Shown here piece after piece: positions 34,192 to 42,957 of a stretch of DNA of 64,000 bases (the stretch's first letter is position 1; each line of letters begins with the position of its first letter). The notes below the pieces were generated by a model. It was not told where the DNA came from. It saw only the letters and a list, made by a program, of their open reading frames with translations, and searched no databases. A program made the translations under genes and the position numbers. This stretch comes from Geoanaerobacter sp964528055. GTDB lineage: Bacteria; Desulfobacterota; Desulfuromonadia; Geobacterales; DSM-12255. The stretch lies in contig CAZGQM010000001.1 of assembly GCA_964528055.1 (NCBI GenBank), positions 124,001 through 188,000 on the forward strand, written 5' to 3'.

Positions 34192-34956
34192 ATGTTTGAA
34201 TTGAAAAAACTTATCTCCTCATTCCTCTTCCCTCCAGGCATTTTTATCTTCATACTTCTTGCTTCGGCTGCCTGGTTCATGCATCACAAGCGACGCGGCA
34301 CTGCCCTGTATTGCCTGATTCTGGGGCTGACTGTCTGGGCGTTGTCAACTGGGCCGGTTTCAAACCGGCTTTTGCTCGGCCTGGAGAACGGGCTGGCTAT
34401 TCCGACTCCTCTTAAGGGAGATGTGATCATCCTTCTCGGCGGGGGGATCCACGACGGTGTTCCTGATCTGACCGGAAGGGGTACCCCCTCAGATGACATG
34501 ATGGTGAGGGTGGTAACGGCAGTTCGGGCAGAGCGGCAGCTTCAGCTGCCGATCATCATCTCCGGTGGGGTGGTCTATGCAGGCAGGTCTGCCGAGGCCC
34601 CGGTGGTCCGGCGTATCCTCATGGATCTCGGTGTCCCGGCAAAGCATCTGCTCGTCGAGCAAAAAAGTCGCGACACGGTCGAGAATGCAGAGTATTGCAA
34701 AGAGATCGTGCTTCGGCATGGATTCCGCCGGCCCCTTCTGGTAACCTCCGCTTATCACATGCGTCGCTCCATCGATGCCTTCAAGCGTGCAGGGTTGTCC
34801 GTAACACCTTTACCCGCACAGTTTCGCACCGGGAGCGACCTACCCCCAATATGGGCAGACTATCTTCCCACTGCCGGAGCCTTGATGGCATCATCCACCG
34901 CACTGCATGAATACGTGGGGCTCCTCTTCTACAGGCTGTCGGCGTACCTGCATTAG
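34192..34956 (+). CDS. YdcF/ElyC family membrane protein (DUF218)
   Basis: This 254-residue protein has two N-terminal membrane helices (FLFPPGIFIFILLASAAWF and LYCLILGLTVWALSTG) and a DUF218 domain with VIILLGGGIHDG, LPIIISGGVVY, VEQKSRDTVENA and PLLVTSAYHMRRSIDAF. In E. coli ElyC and SanA of this family affect envelope integrity and lipid II or enterobacterial common antigen metabolism. The DUF218 part would lie on the periplasmic side. It is apparently a single gene. Confidence 0.88.
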   Translation: MFELKKLISSFLFPPGIFIFILLASAAWFMHHKRRGTALYCLILGLTVWALSTGPVSNRLLLGLENGLAIPTPLKGDVIILLGGGIHDGVPDLTGRGTPSDDMMVRVVTAVRAERQLQLPIIISGGVVYAGRSAEAPVVRRILMDLGVPAKHLLVEQKSRDTVENAEYCKEIVLRHGFRRPLLVTSAYHMRRSIDAFKRAGLSVTPLPAQFRTGSDLPPIWADYLPTAGALMASSTALHEYVGLLFYRLSAYLH

Positions 34957-35005
34957 CCTGAACGGATCATGTATGGATTATTTCAGATCGTAAACAGGGG
35001 TTTTC

Positions 35006-36895
35006 GTGGCACTGATAACTGTTCGCAATATAACCCTTGCATTCGGGGGGGCGCCGATTTTTGACGGCATCGATTTTCAGGTCGAGCAGGGAGACAGGCT
35101 CTGCCTCATGGGGCGAAACGGCACAGGAAAGTCTACCTTGCTTAAGCTGATTAGCGGTGAACTGCCCCCTGAGGGGGGGGAGATTGTCCGACAGCAGGGG
35201 TTGAAGGTTGCGCTGGTCTCGCAGGATATTCCGCAAGGGCTTTCGGGGGGAGTCTTTGACGTGGTGGCTGAAGGAATGGGAAATGCCGCAGGGCTTCTGG
35301 CCGAGTATCACAACATAAGTCATCGCCTCGCTTCTGAGAAGAGTGAAGGGTTGCTTGCCACTCTGGAGGCCATTCAGAAGGAACTGGAGGATACGGGTGG
35401 GTGGAGCCTCCACCAGGAGGTGGAGCGGGTCCTTTCACGGCTCTCACTTGATCCGGATGCAGAGTTCTCCTCCCTTTCAGGGGGCACCAAGCGACGCGTT
35501 CTTCTGGCCCGAGCCCTGGTGGCGGCACCTGATATCCTCCTTCTGGATGAACCTACGAACCATCTGGACATCGATACCATCATCTGGCTGGAGGAGTTCC
35601 TGCTGAAACAGGTAAAAACCTTTATCTTCGTTACCCATGACAGGTCATTTGCCAGGCGTCTGGCCAACCGGATCGCAGAACTGGATCGCGGAAGGATCTA
35701 CTCTTTTACCTGCGGATACGATGCATTCGTGGAGCGGCGGGAAGCACTTCTTGAAGCGGAGATCTCCCGTCAGGCCCTGTTTGACAAGAAGCTTGCGCAG
35801 GAAGAGGTGTGGGTCCGTCAGGGGATCAAGGCCCGTCGGACAAGGAATGAAGGGCGGGTCCGCGCACTGAAGAAATTGCGCGAGGAGCGGAGGCAGAGAC
35901 GCGAACGGACAGGCAGTGCCAAACTGCAGCTGCAGGAGGCAGACCGTTCCGGAGCGCTTGTTGCCGAGGCTGAAGGGGCTTGTTTCGATTTTGATGGACG
36001 CCCGATCATACGTAACCTCTCCGCCATCATCATGCGTGGCGACCGGATCGGGATTATCGGTCCGAACGGATCAGGCAAGACCACACTATTACGTCTTCTA
36101 TTGGGGGAACTTGCACCTGGAACCGGCGATATCAGGCTCGGGACCCGCCGCGAGGTACTCTACTTCGACCAGATGCGGGAACAGCTCGACCTTGAGAAGA
36201 GCGTACAGGAGAATGTGGGTGAGGGGAATGATACCGTTATCATCAACGGCAAGCCCCGGCACATAATCGGCTATCTCCAGGATTTCCTCTTTTCGCCGGA
36301 GCGTGCAAGGACTCCGGTCCGGATTCTGTCAGGCGGGGAGCGAAACAGGCTGCTCCTGGCAAAACTCTTTACCCGTCCTTCCAACGTGCTGGTGATGGAC
36401 GAACCTACCAACGACCTTGATGTCGAAACCCTTGACCTTCTCGAAGATCTGCTCATGGAGTATACAGGGACACTGCTGCTGGTCAGCCACGACCGTGATT
36501 TCCTCAATAACGTGGTGACTGGCACTCTGGTACTTTCAGGAAACGGCGAGGTGCGCGAATACGTGGGGGGCTACGACGACTGGCTCAGGCAGGTCGCGGA
36601 AGAGACCCAAACGGCGCCGTCAGTGTCGAAGCCGGTAACAGATAGGCAAAAACGTCAGACCGAGCGGCCGCGTAAGCTCAGTTTCAAGGAAGAGCGCGAG
36701 TTGGAGGCTCTCCCTGAGCGGATAACCGCATTGGAAGATGAGCAGGAGCGTCTGCATGCCACACTTGCCGATCCGGAATTTTACCGTACAGCCGGGTCTG
36801 ATGTGGCAACATTGAATATTCGTCTTGCGGAGATCGAACAGGAAATGAATGAGCTGATGGCACGATGGGAGGAGCTGGAATCACTCAAAGGGTAA
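35006..36895 (+). CDS. ABC-F family ATPase (Uup/EttA-like)
   Basis: This 629-residue soluble protein has two ABC domains: Walker A GRNGTGKST and GPNGSGKTT, signatures SLSGGTKRR and LSGGERNRLL, Walker B LLLDEPTNHLD and VLVMDEPTNDLD. Between them lies a helical linker with basic residues (KARRTRNEGRVRALKKLREERRQRRER), and a C-terminal coiled coil follows (LEALPERITALEDEQERLHATL), typical of Uup. ABC-F proteins act on the ribosome E site or, for Uup, on DNA transposon excision and ribosome assembly. The last 15 bases overlap the convergent hydrogenase gene. Confidence 0.92.
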   Translation: MALITVRNITLAFGGAPIFDGIDFQVEQGDRLCLMGRNGTGKSTLLKLISGELPPEGGEIVRQQGLKVALVSQDIPQGLSGGVFDVVAEGMGNAAGLLAEYHNISHRLASEKSEGLLATLEAIQKELEDTGGWSLHQEVERVLSRLSLDPDAEFSSLSGGTKRRVLLARALVAAPDILLLDEPTNHLDIDTIIWLEEFLLKQVKTFIFVTHDRSFARRLANRIAELDRGRIYSFTCGYDAFVERREALLEAEISRQALFDKKLAQEEVWVRQGIKARRTRNEGRVRALKKLREERRQRRERTGSAKLQLQEADRSGALVAEAEGACFDFDGRPIIRNLSAIIMRGDRIGIIGPNGSGKTTLLRLLLGELAPGTGDIRLGTRREVLYFDQMREQLDLEKSVQENVGEGNDTVIINGKPRHIIGYLQDFLFSPERARTPVRILSGGERNRLLLAKLFTRPSNVLVMDEPTNDLDVETLDLLEDLLMEYTGTLLLVSHDRDFLNNVVTGTLVLSGNGEVREYVGGYDDWLRQVAEETQTAPSVSKPVTDRQKRQTERPRKLSFKEERELEALPERITALEDEQERLHATLADPEFYRTAGSDVATLNIRLAEIEQEMNELMARWEELESLKG

Positions 36896-38356
36896 AGGGG
36901 TGACAATCTCCTGGATGGAGTTGCCTCTATGGTCGCGAATGGTTATTCTAAGGTGCATGCGGTCTGGCAGTGCATGCGTTGCGCAGGATTGACAAGGGTC
37001 GAAGGCGCGAAAGGCCATTTCAACGCGGTTCAGAAGCCCTTCGCGGATCTCTCCCCCCCTGATGAACCGCTGTGCTGCCTTCTTGATGGCCAGTGAGATC
37101 GGGCCGGCGTTGTTCTGAGTGGCGACGATGAGGTTCACCATCGACAGTATTCCCCGTTCATCGGTCTCGTAATGATGAAAGAGGATTCCACGCGGGGCCT
37201 CAACGCAGCCTACTCCGTGGCCGGTGAGTCGGAGATCGAGGTTTCGGGTGTTGTGGCTTGTGAGGAGCGGGTCAGCGGCAATTTCCCGGTTTCGTTCGGC
37301 CGCCTGAAGGGCGCAGATGAGTCTTGCCCAGTGGGTTGCAAGGATCTGGTCTGTCGGCGCATTGCCATAGAAACGGCGAAACTCCTTGTATTCCTTTTGG
37401 GCAAGCGGAGTCGCCATGGATTTGGCCACGGTAAGCCGTGCCAGCGGCCCGACCCGGTAGAGTGGCGTGTTGTTCCCTTCGATGAGCCCTTGCCACCCCC
37501 GTTCCCGGAGGTAGGTCATTTTTGCATAGGTCCAAGGCTCCACCCATTCAGCGATCTGCTCCGAGTAATCGTCAGCACTGAAGCGGCAAACCTCGCTGCC
37601 GGCGGGGTCAACAACCGTTGGAGTCCCATCGTAGAATACGACCTGATCCAGTTCGTCAACAAGCGCCATTGAGCAGGTGGAGACCCGGTAGCCTTCGTCC
37701 TCAAGCAGTTCCCGGCAGCCTTTATTCCCCAGCAGATGCTCCTTGAACAAGCCAAGCGCATCGCAGGCAAAGGCAACGGTCTCTTCGGCCGTTGCCGCGA
37801 TCAGTTGGCGCTCCTCCTCGGCAATCCCCCGTGGCACGCCGCCCGGCACCCCTCCCTCGGGATGCGGGGCTTTGCCGAAGATCAGCCGGATGATGTCGCG
37901 GTTTTTACGCCGGATATCGATGACCCGGTTGACAACGTCCTTTCCAAGTCGCTGAATTACCCCGAAAATATTCCGCTCAGCAGGGTCTGCATCCGGTCCG
38001 ACGATGAAATCGGGTGCGGCCAGGAAAAAAAAGTGGAGGAAGTGGTCGTCAACAATGGAAGCATGGTACTCAAGTTCGCGTATCAGTCGCGCCGCTGGAG
38101 GTGGCTCGACGTTGTAGATCCTGTCCAGCGCCTTGGTCGCTGCCATATGATGTGCCGAAGGGCAGATACCGCATATGACCGGTGCAATGCGGGTCATCTC
38201 CTCAGCCGGACGCCCGATGCAGAAACGCTCGAAGCCGCGCAACTCCAACACCTGCCAGAAAGCGTCAGCTACATTTCCCTGCTCGTCAAGGATGATTTCG
38301 ATCCTGCCGTGTCCTTCCAGGCGGGTGATCGGGTCGATAACGATCCGTTTCGTCAT
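36881..38356 (-). CDS. mvhA: Cytoplasmic [NiFe] hydrogenase large subunit, MvhA/HoxH group
   Basis: This 491-residue catalytic subunit has the L1 motif VICGICPSAHHMAA and the L2 motif DPCQSCATH, which supply the four Cys ligands of the NiFe centre. It lacks export signals. About 34 residues follow the last ligand His (ALPDRMHLRITIRDHRG...), so a tail that is cleaved in maturation may be present; no specific protease gene is nearby. Group 3-type sequence features (RITRLEGHGRIEI at the N-terminus) match F420-non-reducing or HoxH-like enzymes. It overlaps mvhG by four bases and ends the five-gene operon. Confidence 0.92.
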   Translation of the reverse strand: MTKRIVIDPITRLEGHGRIEIILDEQGNVADAFWQVLELRGFERFCIGRPAEEMTRIAPVICGICPSAHHMAATKALDRIYNVEPPPAARLIRELEYHASIVDDHFLHFFFLAAPDFIVGPDADPAERNIFGVIQRLGKDVVNRVIDIRRKNRDIIRLIFGKAPHPEGGVPGGVPRGIAEEERQLIAATAEETVAFACDALGLFKEHLLGNKGCRELLEDEGYRVSTCSMALVDELDQVVFYDGTPTVVDPAGSEVCRFSADDYSEQIAEWVEPWTYAKMTYLRERGWQGLIEGNNTPLYRVGPLARLTVAKSMATPLAQKEYKEFRRFYGNAPTDQILATHWARLICALQAAERNREIAADPLLTSHNTRNLDLRLTGHGVGCVEAPRGILFHHYETDERGILSMVNLIVATQNNAGPISLAIKKAAQRFIRGGEIREGLLNRVEMAFRAFDPCQSCATHALPDRMHLRITIRDHRGNSIQEIVTPLPFE

Positions 38357-39345
38357 TGCGCCTCCTCTTTCGATATCGTCCGTACTCCCAGGATCGAGGT
38401 TGCCTGAGTGAAACGGCAGCAGTATCCTGCGGGATCGGCGATGGCCTCAAGTAGGAGACGGAGCTCATGCTCGTCCTGCGGCGCTAGCAGCGGGGCAAGA
38501 GAGGAGAGGAAGCGTACGCCGGCATCTTGTACTCCTTCTACCGGTCCGAAGCATCCCCGACACGGGGTATTGGTGGCGAGGCAGCTGCCGCCGCATCCGT
38601 CGCGAGTGGCAGGTCCCAGGCAGATTACCCCATGGGCAAGGAAGCAGTCGGTTGGGTCGATCAGGACTTCGTGAGGGCGCAGTATGGCCTTTATTTCTGT
38701 CCGGAGGGGCCTGGAGGAGTTTCTGGGGCAAGAGTCGCAGAGCGCCTTTTGAGCCGCCAGGGTTGTCCCCTGTTGTGGAGGCTTATCGCCTAACAGGGAT
38801 GAGATGGCCTTTTTCAGCAATGCTATGGGAGGCGGGCACCCCGGGAGAAAGTAGTTTACTTCAATGACCTGGTTCAGAGCATAGACATGGTCGAAGAACT
38901 TCGGCAGGCGGAGCTCTTCGCCATTCACTCGACAGAGCCGCTCCGGTTTGCTGCATGTCGGGTTGGTGACCGTCGGGGCATTACGGTAGACCCACTCCAG
39001 AATATCACCTTTGGAGCTGAGGTTGGCCAGCCCGGGAATCCCTCCGAAGCAGGCGCAGGCTCCGAGGGCCAGCACCAGGCGGGATTTGGCGCGAAGGAGC
39101 TCCGCAATCTCCCGGTGCTCCGAGTTTCTGATGCATCCGGAGATAATTGAAAGCGTCAGGTCGCGGTCCGGTAGAGCCCTTACCCTCTCGATCTTGAAGT
39201 CGAGGGCAACAGGCCAGAGCATGATCTCAGCGGTTTCAGAGATCTCCAGCAGCGACTCGCCCAGGTCGATGATGGCAGCATCGCACCCGCCGCAGGCGCC
39301 GAGCCAGTAGATGCCAATTTTCGGTTTTTCTGACTCACCTTCCAT
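38353..39345 (-). CDS. mvhG: Cytoplasmic hydrogenase small subunit, MvhG-like
   Basis: This 330-residue Fe-S subunit has the proximal cluster motif YWLGACGGCDAAIIDLGE, GACACFGGIPG, PGCPPP and further Cys clusters in LCDSCPRNSS, CFLAHGVICLGPATRDGCGGSC and NTPCRGCFGP that would hold additional 4Fe-4S clusters. There is no Tat signal, so the enzyme is cytoplasmic. It overlaps mvhA at its end and mvhD at its start (11 bases), consistent with coupled translation and a 1:1 complex. It is longer than the minimal quinone oxidoreductase small-subunit fold because of the extra C-terminal cluster region. Confidence 0.9.
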   Translation of the reverse strand: MEGESEKPKIGIYWLGACGGCDAAIIDLGESLLEISETAEIMLWPVALDFKIERVRALPDRDLTLSIISGCIRNSEHREIAELLRAKSRLVLALGACACFGGIPGLANLSSKGDILEWVYRNAPTVTNPTCSKPERLCRVNGEELRLPKFFDHVYALNQVIEVNYFLPGCPPPIALLKKAISSLLGDKPPQQGTTLAAQKALCDSCPRNSSRPLRTEIKAILRPHEVLIDPTDCFLAHGVICLGPATRDGCGGSCLATNTPCRGCFGPVEGVQDAGVRFLSSLAPLLAPQDEHELRLLLEAIADPAGYCCRFTQATSILGVRTISKEEAQ

Positions 39346-39742
39346 CTGGCCGCCTCTCTTCTTCGTTCAGCGTGGCAAGCAGTTCCGCAAAACGGGCGAT
39401 GATCGATGGTATGCTCTCTCCTGACGGGTCATTCCCGAAATGTAGAGCCAGCCGCTCCGGCCCCATCCGGTGCGCTTTGAGAAGTGCCTTCAGAAGTTCG
39501 ACCCTTTTTTCGAGCTGGTTCTCTCCATCCTGAAAGTGACACTCGCCGCGAGGGCAGGCAAGGAGCAGTACGCCGTCTGCCCCCTCTTTCACTGCATGCA
39601 GTATCTGCTCTGCCTCGACCTTTCCACAGCAGGCTACCGGAATCCGGTTTTCAATCTTCAGCTCCAGCCATTCCGGGTCGCCCTGGTAGGCCCATCCGAA
39701 ACTGCAGGAAAAAACAAGTATGACCTGTTCGCCTTTATTCAC
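39335..39742 (-). CDS. mvhD: Methyl-viologen-reducing hydrogenase delta subunit (MvhD) homologue
   Basis: This 135-residue protein matches the MvhD/HdrA-linking family with an expected [2Fe-2S] cluster: the Cys residues lie in FSCSFGWA, PVACCGKVE and LLACPRGECHFQDG. In methanogens MvhD transfers electrons from the hydrogenase to HdrA. Here the next gene is a GltD-like FAD protein instead of HdrA. The start and stop overlap both neighbours. No N-terminal signal is present. Length fits the family. Confidence 0.9.
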   Translation of the reverse strand: MNKGEQVILVFSCSFGWAYQGDPEWLELKIENRIPVACCGKVEAEQILHAVKEGADGVLLLACPRGECHFQDGENQLEKRVELLKALLKAHRMGPERLALHFGNDPSGESIPSIIARFAELLATLNEEERRPDGR

Positions 39743-41544
39743 GGCTGCGCCACCTTGAGTCGGTTGACGATCTCGTCAAACCGGACTTTCGTATTCTCCT
39801 TGGCGAGTCTCCTCGCAGCTGCAGGGCAGGCGGCCACACAGAGACCGCAACCCCTGCAGAGGAGTTCATCTGAGCTGCTGATCAGACCGTTATCAGCTTT
39901 AGTCAGAGATGCTGCGCCATACGGGCATGCGGTTATGCAGATGCCGCAGCCGCTGCAGCGCTCCTCATCCGTCTCCAGTCGGGGGAGATCATCCTGAATG
40001 CCGGCAACGATACAGGCCTTGCAGGATACACACGGCCCGCACTCCAGGCAGCGCTTTGCCTCGGCGATCGCTTCAGGAAGGGAGAAGCCCTGTTCAAAGA
40101 GGTTGAAGTCGATGCGTTCGATGGGGGGGATCCAAACCAGGTCCGGCTCAGCGCGGTACTGATGTCGGATGGGTGGGGGGGGAGAGGCATAGTCACGCTG
40201 CCTCCCGGAGCGGAGATCGATCCCGCGGATGTAGCGGTCGATCGACTCCGCAGCTTCCAGGCCGTCTCTCATGGCGTCTACCATGAAACCGATCCTCAGC
40301 ATGTCGCCACCAATAAAGACACCCCTCTGGCGGCTGCTCTCAAGGGTCAGAGGGTCTGCTGCTAGCTTTCCACGGTCGTCCAGGAGCCCTTCGTGCTGCA
40401 GAAAAATCCGTTCAGGCCCCTGGCCGACTGCTATGATCAGTATGTCGCCGGTAATCTCCATCGTGTCGTCCAGGTTGAAGCGAGGGTTGAAGCCGTTGTC
40501 ATCGAAGACGCCTATGCAGCGCGGGGCAACGACGCTCCGGAAGACGCCGTTCATTTCATTGATGGCGCTGATCCCGCGGGAGAAGATGATTTGCACCCCC
40601 TCTTCCATAGCCCCCTTCACCTCTTGTGGTTCGGCCAGAATGCCGTCCCTGCTCCCCCGATCAGCACATTCCAGGCAGACCAGCCTTGTTTCGGCGCCAA
40701 GCCTGCGTGCTGACCGGGCAGCATCAAATGCGACATTTCCTCCACCCGCAATTATGACGCGGCAGCCGTTCAAGTATCCTTCAGGGACGGCATTGTGAGC
40801 AAGTTCGTACAGAAACGTATGCCCGTACATCACACCCGGGAGTCGTTGCCCGGAGACTTCGATCCTGTCATAGGTCAGTATCCTGGGTGAGGGACTTCCC
40901 GAGGCGATGAAAATGGCGCTGAACCCCTGTTCGCGGAGAAGGTCCAGGTCGAATCCCTTCTCGCCGAGGGGGGAGTTGAGTAGGAGCGTGATCCCGGCGA
41001 CCCTTACGATGGCGTCGATGGAATCTGACAGAACTTCCTGGGGAAGTCGGTAGTGAGGGATAAGGCTGAGTGCGCCTCCTGGACGGTCGCTTGCCTCGAA
41101 GAGTGTGGTGTCGTACCCACGCCGGGCAAGCTCGAACGCGGCCATAAGACCCGCAGGTCCGGCGCCGATGACCGCTACGCGGCCTGTTGCGTCAGTTCGG
41201 GCGAAGGGGGTGGTTTCTTTCAATCGATCCCGGTAGTTCTCTGCGATGAAGCGTTTGAGTAACCGGCGTCGTATGGCGCCGCCGGTGCCGGCGTATGTGC
41301 AGCCAAGTTCGCAGATGCCGCAGACGTAGGCGCATACGGAGAAGAAAGGATTTCGGTCGAACAGGTAGTCGCCGATCTCGAGAATAGCGTCCCGGGCCTT
41401 TACCGGGTCTATAGGAAGCAGGGAGATCAGGACGTTTGTCCTCTGGATATCTTCATGGATCGGGCACTTGATCTGGCAAGGGGGGAGGAACTGGCGGAGT
41501 GCCGGTTCAACGTGACTATTGTCCCTGCCGGGTGCTCTGCTCAT
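39739..41544 (-). CDS. FAD-dependent oxidoreductase with ferredoxin domains (GltD/NfnB-like)
   Basis: This 601-residue protein has an N-terminal Cys-rich cluster region (CQIKCPIHEDIQR, CAYVCGICELGC), a pyridine nucleotide/FAD module (VAVIGAGPAGLMAAFELARRGYD, then AGGGNVAFDAARSARRLGA), and C-terminal 4Fe-4S motifs: CLECGPCVSCKACIVAG, CSGCGICITACPYGA and CRGCGLCVAACPAAA. The layout resembles the NADPH-linked beta subunit of glutamate synthase extended by ferredoxin domains. In this operon it is the probable electron hub that links the hydrogenase to pyridine nucleotides or ferredoxin. Overlaps of four bases on both sides support one complex. Confidence 0.88.
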   Translation of the reverse strand: MSRAPGRDNSHVEPALRQFLPPCQIKCPIHEDIQRTNVLISLLPIDPVKARDAILEIGDYLFDRNPFFSVCAYVCGICELGCTYAGTGGAIRRRLLKRFIAENYRDRLKETTPFARTDATGRVAVIGAGPAGLMAAFELARRGYDTTLFEASDRPGGALSLIPHYRLPQEVLSDSIDAIVRVAGITLLLNSPLGEKGFDLDLLREQGFSAIFIASGSPSPRILTYDRIEVSGQRLPGVMYGHTFLYELAHNAVPEGYLNGCRVIIAGGGNVAFDAARSARRLGAETRLVCLECADRGSRDGILAEPQEVKGAMEEGVQIIFSRGISAINEMNGVFRSVVAPRCIGVFDDNGFNPRFNLDDTMEITGDILIIAVGQGPERIFLQHEGLLDDRGKLAADPLTLESSRQRGVFIGGDMLRIGFMVDAMRDGLEAAESIDRYIRGIDLRSGRQRDYASPPPPIRHQYRAEPDLVWIPPIERIDFNLFEQGFSLPEAIAEAKRCLECGPCVSCKACIVAGIQDDLPRLETDEERCSGCGICITACPYGAASLTKADNGLISSSDELLCRGCGLCVAACPAAARRLAKENTKVRFDEIVNRLKVAQP

Positions 41545-42788
41545 TGCGGAGGTTCCGGATGATCCGTAATAAGCCGAACCTGCCGCTCATGGAACCAGTA
41601 GTACCATGACCAGTTGAGGAGTACGAGAATACGGTTTCGAAAGCCGATCAGGTAGTAGAGGTGCAGCAGCAGCCAGGCGAGCCAGGCTGGGTAGCCGCGC
41701 AGCTGGAGCCCGTGAGTCGTGGCAACAGCGGCATTTCGGCCAATCGTTGCCATGCTCCCCTTGTCTCTGTAACGGAATGGAGGAGATGATCTACCCCATT
41801 CCCGGGCCAGAATTGTGCGGGCGGCGTGAATCCCCATCTGCATCGCAACCGGTGCTACCATGGGGAGGGTGGCGCCGTTCTGCTGCAAAAAGGCCATGTC
41901 ACCGACAACAAAGATCTCAGGGTGGCCGGGAACGGTAAGGTCCGGCTCTACCGGGATACGGCCGCCCGGTCCCTGCGTCAGCCCCAGCCTGCCGGCCAGA
42001 GGCGCGGCACATACGCCGGCTGACCAGAAGAGGGTCCTTGTGGCGATGCTCTCTGCACCATCCAACTCCACCTGATCGGCTGAGGCAGCGGTCACCTTTC
42101 TGCCGAACAACAGCTCCACCCCCATGCTCTTTAGTTTCTCTGCCGCATAGAGCGACAACGGCTCTGGCAGAGCCAGCAACAGCCGGTCAGCCGCTTCGAC
42201 AAGAATGATCCTGGCTTCACGGGCGTTCAGCTCCGGATAGTCCTTGGAGAGTACAAAATGGACCAGCTCTATGAGTGCTCCTGCAAACTCGACCCCTGTC
42301 GGTCCTCCCCCGACAATAACAAAGGTCATCAGGGCCTGACGCTGGGCCGGGTCAGGCTCGGCGACTGATCGCTCGAAAATGGTAAGAATATGGTTACGCA
42401 ACTGTTCGGCGTCGGAAAGTTTTTTAAGGTCAAAGGCGTGTCGCGCGATCTCACTGTTCCCGAAATAGTTGGTCACGCTTCCAGCACCAAGGATAAGGTA
42501 GTCATAGGTGAATTCACCGGCACTAGTCTTAAGGCTCTTGCCTGCGGGGTCTACACCGGTCACCTCGGCGAGTATGAAACGGGTACGCGGCCATCTGCGG
42601 ACCATGGCCCGCACCGGATAGGCTATGGACTCCTGCTCCAGGCCGGCAGTGGCTACCTGGTAGAGCAGTGGCTGGAAGAGGTGGTAATTGTTCCGGTCAA
42701 TCAATGTCACCTCAACCCCCTGTCCGGAAAGCTGCTGAGCCGCCCTGACCCCACCGAATCCCATGCCTACTATCACCACTTTCTTCAT
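41541..42788 (-). CDS. NAD(P)/FAD-dependent oxidoreductase, type II NADH dehydrogenase (NDH-2)-like
   Basis: This 415-residue protein begins MKKVVIVGMGFGGVRAAQ with the first FAD/NAD glycine motif, has a second in VIVGGGPTGVEFAGAL, the quinone/FAD-type GDMAFLQQNGATLPMVAPVAMQMG segment, and a C-terminal hydrophobic or amphipathic anchor (WLAWLLLHLYYLIGFRNRILVLLNWSWYYWF). NDH-2 enzymes move electrons from NADH to quinone without proton pumping. The start at 42788 has GAGG upstream; an earlier frame to 43001 lacks a signal and similarity. It is the promoter-proximal gene of the mvh-like operon, an unusual partner for a hydrogenase. Confidence 0.88.
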   Translation of the reverse strand: MKKVVIVGMGFGGVRAAQQLSGQGVEVTLIDRNNYHLFQPLLYQVATAGLEQESIAYPVRAMVRRWPRTRFILAEVTGVDPAGKSLKTSAGEFTYDYLILGAGSVTNYFGNSEIARHAFDLKKLSDAEQLRNHILTIFERSVAEPDPAQRQALMTFVIVGGGPTGVEFAGALIELVHFVLSKDYPELNAREARIILVEAADRLLLALPEPLSLYAAEKLKSMGVELLFGRKVTAASADQVELDGAESIATRTLFWSAGVCAAPLAGRLGLTQGPGGRIPVEPDLTVPGHPEIFVVGDMAFLQQNGATLPMVAPVAMQMGIHAARTILAREWGRSSPPFRYRDKGSMATIGRNAAVATTHGLQLRGYPAWLAWLLLHLYYLIGFRNRILVLLNWSWYYWFHERQVRLITDHPEPPQ

Positions 42789-42812
42789 AGTGCACCTCAG
42801 TACATTAGAATA

Positions 42813-42924
42813 CTCCAGTTTAAGGGAAGTGCAATGGATGCAGGATGGTTTGGTCAAGGAGTTGCCCGCCACAGTATAAATAACCAGATAGTGACGAAAT
42901 ATCGCATCATCTGGTAAACTGGAG
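42813..42924. repeat. Inverted repeat flanking the divergent NDH-2/nitroreductase promoters
   Basis: CTCCAGTTTA (42813-42822) and TAAACTGGAG (42915-42924) are a perfect ten-base inverted repeat 92 bases apart. The left arm overlaps a possible minus-strand promoter of the mvh-like operon (TTGCAC and TATTCT, 16 bases apart); the right arm lies before the nitroreductase gene. Two half-sites of one regulator is a plausible reading. Confidence 0.45.
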
Positions 42925-42957
42925 AAACAGTCAATATCACAAGGAGGTAACAGACAT

